The notes below the pieces were generated by a model, which did not search any database, was not told the origin of the DNA, and saw only the letters and a list, made by a program, of their open reading frames with translations. A stretch of DNA of 64,000 nucleotides from Arenicola marina (taxonomy: Eukaryota; Annelida; Polychaeta; Arenicolidae), in the NCBI GenBank assembly GCA_964019135.1, contig OZ025263.1:18701123-18765122 (forward strand). Reading direction: 5' to 3'. A program made the position numbers and the translations under genes. Of the stretch, positions 59,169-64,000 are shown in pieces; the first letter of the stretch is position 1, and each line of letters opens with the position of its first letter.

Positions 59169-59685
59169 CCCAGCAAACACACAACTTTCTCACAACGTTT
59201 GTTTTTGTTTCTAATAACGTCATCTTAAAGTTAACTTAATGACAACGTTGTTACAACGTTTGTCCCATACCTTGAACTAATGTTTATTAACCTTTAGATC
59301 TAGTTCCTAAAAATAAAACCTATGCAATGTGTAGTGACTAATACAAATTGTAGTTGCGTGTAGCAGTTGTTATTAATTCAAAATGGTTAGAAGTCTGGAA
59401 TGGACGTTTTCACAACGTTAGGACAACGTTACATGAGAAATCAGACATAATGAACACAATATGTAATTGATTGTTTATGACAATTATGCTTCTGATTAAT
59501 TCATCATATGCGCATTTGTTTCTCGCAGAAGGCAGAATTTGAATACTGGACTAAATGTCTGATAACGTTATCTAAAAACGTTCTGGCAAAGTAAAAAAAA
59601 ACATGATCATCACGTGATCTCAACGTTATCGCAGCAAAAAAGAAGGTGGTGTCGACGTTGTCACGACGTTATCCTGTTTTCTGGG
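59169..59685. mobile_element. 517-bp DNA element rich in AACGTT, inserted in the 28-bp array
   Basis: Ends CCCAGCAAAC and GTTTTCTGGG are inverted with one mismatch. About eight AACGTT palindromes lie inside, with no coding frame. The flanks, CTTATAGA on the left and GAGTGACC on the right, rebuild the array sequence CTTACAGAGTGACC (one C/T change) if a GA pair is counted once. That gives a defined empty site and a probable 2-bp target duplication. Superfamily unassigned. Confidence 0.75.
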
Positions 59686-59712
59686 GAGTGACCTTATTTC
59701 ACCACAACTTAG
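59686..59712. repeat. 28-bp minisatellite, right remnant
   Basis: GAGTGACCTTATTTCACCAC continues the array interrupted at 59168. Confidence 0.9.
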
Positions 59713-60261
59713 TGTGACGTCACCGTTAGCCACGATTTCGAGAAAGTCGCCATGCTGTACCCTGTGACGTCATCCGTTCGCAAAGTCCTCCATACTGCAT
59801 CCTGTGCCGTCGCTCTACACACTACGGTTGTGTAATGAAGGGGAAGGCCATGGACAACGACATTTGTCCGCTACATACAATGTACAACATGCTTCAGGGG
59901 TGCAACACAAACTGTCGGATGTGTGCCAGACTATTATTGTATGACAAACAGGTGGGGCGGAATCTCGTGGCTCGGTATGTGGTGCTTCGGTTCAAACCAA
60001 AATAGCTTTCGGTGTGAAGTATATGGAAATATGGCTATCAACCAGGAGTCATTGACCACAATTAGTAAATAAACATGAGTTCAATGTATTGAGTAGGACA
60101 CAATGTGCGTGGTTGGTTTACCCCGCCCCCTAACACCAGAGTGGATAACTTGGGATGTGTCCCCTCCCCGAAGTCCATTCTTGGGGTACAACCCTACTCT
60201 TGGGTTATCACCCCGAACTTGGGGTACCGAATTGTGGTGTCTCCCCTCATTGAAAATGGAA
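59713..60261. other. No gene seen
   Basis: Unique sequence grading into degenerate copies of the following 24-bp repeat. Confidence 0.5.
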
Positions 60262-60487
60262 TGCCTCCCCTCCCCTAACCTGGGGTGTCTCCCCTCCCCT
60301 AACCTGGGGTGTCTCCACTCCCCTAACTTGGGGTGTCTCCCCTCCCCTAACCTGGGGTATCTCCCCTCCCCTAACTTGGGGTGTCTCTCCTCCCCTAACT
60401 TGGGGTGTCCCCCTTCCCCTAACCTGGGGTGTCTCCCCTCCCCTAACCTGGGGTGTCTCCCTTCCCCTAACTTGAATTGTCTCCCCT
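60262..60487. repeat. 24-bp minisatellite, left part
   Basis: Unit CTCCCCTCCCCTAACCTGGG plus GTGT, about 9-10 copies. It resumes after the SINE at 60744-60785. The periodic frame 60103-60498 is not a gene. Confidence 0.93.
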
Positions 60488-60501
60488 CCCATAACTAGAG
60501 G
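60488..60501. other. 5' target-site duplication of SINE copy 2
   Basis: CCCATAACTAGAGG, identical to 60730-60743. Confidence 0.9.
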
Positions 60502-60729
60502 GCGCTCGCATTGAGTGCTCTGGTCACCTGAGAGCCTAACGGCGCGTGGAATGATAGTTTGAGCCCTGCTGTGGCCATGTCTGTGTGGTCGCAGGATAAA
60601 GATCCCATGTCTTTCTTCGTAAAAAGTAGGGTGGTTACCCCTGGAGACATGACTCCACTCTCCCTTCCTTCTCCCATTGACGCGATATGACCAAAAGTGG
60701 TTAAAGCGTCTTGAATAACCAACCAACCA
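60502..60729 (+). mobile_element. tRNA-derived SINE, copy 2, 5'-truncated, with 14-bp target-site duplication
   Basis: It matches copy 1 (12906-13159) through GTCGCAGGATAAA, TCTTTCTTCG, GACGCGATATGAC and GTGGTTAAAGCGTC. It begins GCGCTCGCATTGAG, inside the tRNA-like head of copy 1 and after box A, while box B survives as TAGTTTGAGCCC. The 3' end is (CCAA)n. An exact 14-bp duplication flanks it, and the 24-bp array continues on both sides. The truncation therefore happened at insertion. Confidence 0.9.
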
Positions 60730-60743
60730 ACCCATAACTAGAG
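60730..60743. other. 3' target-site duplication of SINE copy 2
   Basis: CCCATAACTAGAGG, identical to 60488-60501. Confidence 0.9.
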
Positions 60744-60790
60744 GTTGTCTCCCCTCCCCTAACTTTGGGTGTCTCCCCTCCCCTTGGGGA
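60744..60790. repeat. 24-bp minisatellite, right part
   Basis: About two units of the array interrupted by SINE copy 2. Confidence 0.85.
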
Positions 60791-61139
60791 ACCACCCAAT
60801 TTCGAGCGTGTCCACCTTCGACTCCCCTTCGAGATGTCTCTACTGGATCAAATGTACTGGTGGTCAAGCGTGGAAATTTCACATTTTATAAAGATGAAAT
60901 AATCCATTATTGGTGATGATGGAAGACGAAATCGTTCATCGCAGGATTAAAACGAAAAACGCGTGTACAAAAGATTGAATTGTGCATATCGGACCATGTA
61001 TGGAAAAGTCAAACTTGAGTCGATCGACAGGCGGAATAAAGGGAGTGGGGCCCCTACTTTAAAATTATGTATGCCAATATATAAGATATTTTCGTGTGTT
61101 GTTTTTTGTAGATTAACTAACTCTCCATCAAGCACACTG
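60791..61139. other. No gene seen
   Basis: Two overlapping short frames on opposite strands, neither recognised. Confidence 0.5.
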
Positions 61140-61556
61140 GACAAATATGCATCACAGTTAGAACAAATAAGTATCACACTTATGACAACTAAGTATCACA
61201 TTGATGACAAATAAGTATCACATTTAGAACAAATATGTATCAAAATAAGGACAAATATGTATCACATTTATGACAAATAAGTATCACATTTATGACAAAT
61301 AAGTATCACATTTATGACAAATAAGTATCACATTTATGAAAAATAAGTATCACATTTATGACAAATAAGTATCACATTTATGAAAAATAAGTATCACATT
61401 TAGAAGAAATATGTATCAAAATAAGGACAAATATGTATCACATTTATGACAAATAAGTATCACATTTATGACAAATATGTATCAGAGTTGAACAAATATG
61501 CATCAGAGCTATGACAAATATGTATCAGAGCTATGACAAATATGTAGGCCTATCAG
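61140..61556. repeat. 22-bp AT-rich minisatellite, about 19 copies
   Basis: Unit ATGACAAATAAGTATCACAT plus TT. An AGGACAAATATGTATC variant appears in two places about 180 bp apart, suggesting a block duplication. Confidence 0.94.
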
Positions 61557-64000
61557 AGTTTGGATACCCGTACACGCTACGGGTGCGATACACATGTCAT
61601 GCTTACCTTGCAAGCCATGAAGTTAAGCTTATTGATACATGATTTCATCATAGCACGTTTTGATATTTGTATTAAATGAGAGAATTGACATTATATAGTA
61701 TTGGGCACAACAATATACCAATATCAATATTGGCCATTGCCAGTTTGGTCATAAGACCTGCCAGCCATAGGCATTGTTTGTTGTTGACCTACTAACCATA
61801 AAGTGAGATACATTATTCAGTATGTCCTGGCATTTTATTGGGCCATAATTATATTACATTACGCCTTTGACCTAACAGTTATAAAGCAATCGTTGCATTG
61901 TGCGGAAGTGCAGCAGTTAGGGAAGGTGGCTTTGACCACGGAGGATGTCAGCACGCATTTGTCATTTATTTCCTCCCCATTTAAATAATAAAACAAGCCC
62001 GCTATAGACTTCCCTGTTGGATGCAACACGTGATTCGTGGACATCGCTCACGAATAATTCACTCCAATGAAACGGTGGCTACTGAGTCAACAACATTACC
62101 CTTTCCCCCTCTCATTCCACGCGCAGACTAGCGCCGGGTTATATGCTAAGCTGGGGGGTATTCCCCAGTCCAGCCCTACCCCCCCCCCCCCCCACCACCA
62201 CCACCACTCGTGTTGACCGACATTATAGACACCACGACGAATAGAAGGCAACTGAATATTGCCCTATTCAGTGAGAGGGTATTTATTCTGCGGGACTGCT
62301 GTTTCCGCGACTCGTGGGGCCCGGCGCACACTAAAACACTTCCCCCCGACGGTGGGACTGCTGGTCCAGCGCGAACAAAGGCCAAGTGTTTGCCCCCGGA
62401 GCTGACCCCGAGACCCGCGGCAGCGCCCTCCAGTGGGCGGTGGGCGGTAAATATTTGACACAGGGTCACGTAATAAACCGATGACCTCGACTTGAAATCA
62501 AATATGGAAGCCGAAATGAGACGTTGATTCGGCCGTGAGCTATGATATAACATACGTTACGACCTGGACTTTTGTAAAAGGGGTCCGAGGCTCTCCCCAC
62601 GCCTCCCCCTCCCCCAGTGGCCGGGTCGACGTTAATGTACTCCCGGTGTATGTTATCAGAGCGCTATATGGGGTCCTCATCAGATCGAAAGTCCTTAGGT
62701 GCATGCTATGCCGGCAGTGGAGTCATAGTTTGACGCGGTCAATGATGTGAGCCGCTATTTTGACGACCTGATTAATGATATTTATAACGGGGCGTGTGTA
62801 ACGTCATTGGAGCACCACTGACGTCACGGCGTCACTGACCACTAGGGCATAAAATTAGTTCACGTGGTTACACGTGGCTACCTTTTTAATTTTCATCGAT
62901 GGAGATGAAGTAAAAAAGGTCATAGTCATGCTAATCCCGCCCGTGCCAAATTACACCACCCCCCCCACCCCCCACCCCAACACACACACTCAAACTCCCG
63001 TTTGCAATATCCTGGATGCCACACATATTCCCCCATGTTCCATCCAGCCTAGACATATATTGCATATATATATAAAATATATTGCTCAGGTCAAAGGAGA
63101 TGGGAGGGGGGTGGGGGGGGGGGTCGAGACTAAATGGCGACCCATCCATAACATTTGAACCAACAAGAAGTTTGATGTCAATGGTACACTACTTGGTTTG
63201 TGAATAACGCGCACGGGTGTCGGGATTATCATGCGGGCTGTAATTGACAATGAAGTTTAGACTAATTACCGACGAAGCAATTGGCGCAACCGCTAAATAG
63301 CACTGCCTTGTATTTATATCCTTAAAGCCACAACTTTCCGATGAAAGAATATCGGGCGGAGCATTATGCCTCGTATCGGTGGAGGCCGGAGCTGCTTTTA
63401 TGGTAACATTGCACGAGCGGTGGTGACACATATAATCAAAACAGACAGTTGCGTGAGCAAAAAGCCCGTCGATAATTGAGTGTGAGCTGTGGCATTGCCG
63501 GTGAGAGCATACCCCATCAAACAGCAACCGGGAGTAATATTTCCCCCGAGAGGAATCGTCCGTGTGTGCGAGGACGGCAGTAGGCGGTGCTGGGACATGC
63601 GGGCGTGTCTTTGTTTAATCAGCAGACCATTGTGATCACGACGATGGCTATAAAGAAGTTGATTAGAAGTCAACTCAGCAAATGATAAGAGGCGTCGCGC
63701 TAATGCTAGTACCAGAACGATCCCCCCCTGCAAAAATATCGGACATGGGGAGTTGTCAACAAAAATGTGTTCGGGCAAATGTTGTTGCGACTGGTGCCAA
63801 TGGTTCCCATGTGTGCTTAAAGTGACTCACAAAGCAATATTTTCCTCGAGAAACCGAGATTATTTTGGAATTGGACATGATGTATTTATATCTTTGGCAT
63901 ATTTATAAGTACACATATATTGCATGCGGTCAATAACCGGAAATGTTCTTGAGCCACGTTTATTAGCCAGTTAAATTGGTGCATCTTGTGTGGGAAACTG
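61557..64000. other. No gene seen; C/G runs
   Basis: C run near 62180, G run near 63107 and a TGACGTCAC site near 62818. All open frames are short and unrecognised. Confidence 0.5.

Overview
This is animal genomic DNA. The only long coding region carries a branch of eukaryotic splice signals, and the window also holds a tRNA-derived SINE with target-site duplications, a LINE remnant, several short inverted-repeat DNA elements and about 20 kb of minisatellites. A marine invertebrate, possibly a lophotrochozoan such as a mollusc, fits this picture, but that is inference and no species can be named. No conventional host gene was recognised.

Layout. Positions 1-5254 hold a transposon-type gene that enters from the left through an intron. 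A 1515-residue exon carries, in order, an Ulp1-type cysteine protease, a Cys/His zinc-finger-like region, a MULE-type DDE transposase, a SWIM zinc finger and an AT-hook. After a short gap follows a 174-residue SGNH/GDSL-type hydrolase exon with its own splice acceptor. A phase-matched donor could join the two. A 70-bp minisatellite follows directly (5351-6033).

The rest of the window is repeats separated by short stretches in which no gene was seen. Large tandem arrays lie at 10.1-11.3 kb (42 bp), 15.0-17.5 kb (34-39 bp, purine-rich), 20.0-21.1 kb (about 52 bp), 22.7-27.8 kb (about 52 bp, pyrimidine-rich, ending in a 200-N gap), 34.6-35.4 kb (31 bp), 37.2-37.8 kb (27 bp), 38.9-39.4 kb (35 bp), 41.9-44.2 kb (41 bp), 48.6-49.5 kb (about 39 bp), 55.6-57.2 kb (12 bp), 58.3-59.7 kb (28 bp), 60.3-60.8 kb (24 bp) and 61.1-61.6 kb (22 bp). 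These arrays produce very long open frames, often in several frames at once, that are composition artefacts.

Mobile elements outside the first 6 kb: two copies of one tRNA-derived SINE family (12906-13159 minus, 60502-60729 plus), both with target-site duplications; a LINE reverse-transcriptase C-terminal remnant (32937-33292 minus); short elements with terminal inverted repeats at 17805-18342, 24486-24727, 34281-34549, 38469-38814, 44548-44822 and 59169-59685; a dispersed repeat bounded by G and C runs (29703-30002, 49895-50212); and roughly 500-bp inverted repeats (22205-22690, 28045-28620) that flank the pyrimidine array. Several insertions sit inside tandem arrays. In two cases the array supplies the empty site and so dates the insertion after the array.

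The most unusual object is the first gene: protease, transposase and hydrolase modules that may be produced as one spliced protein.
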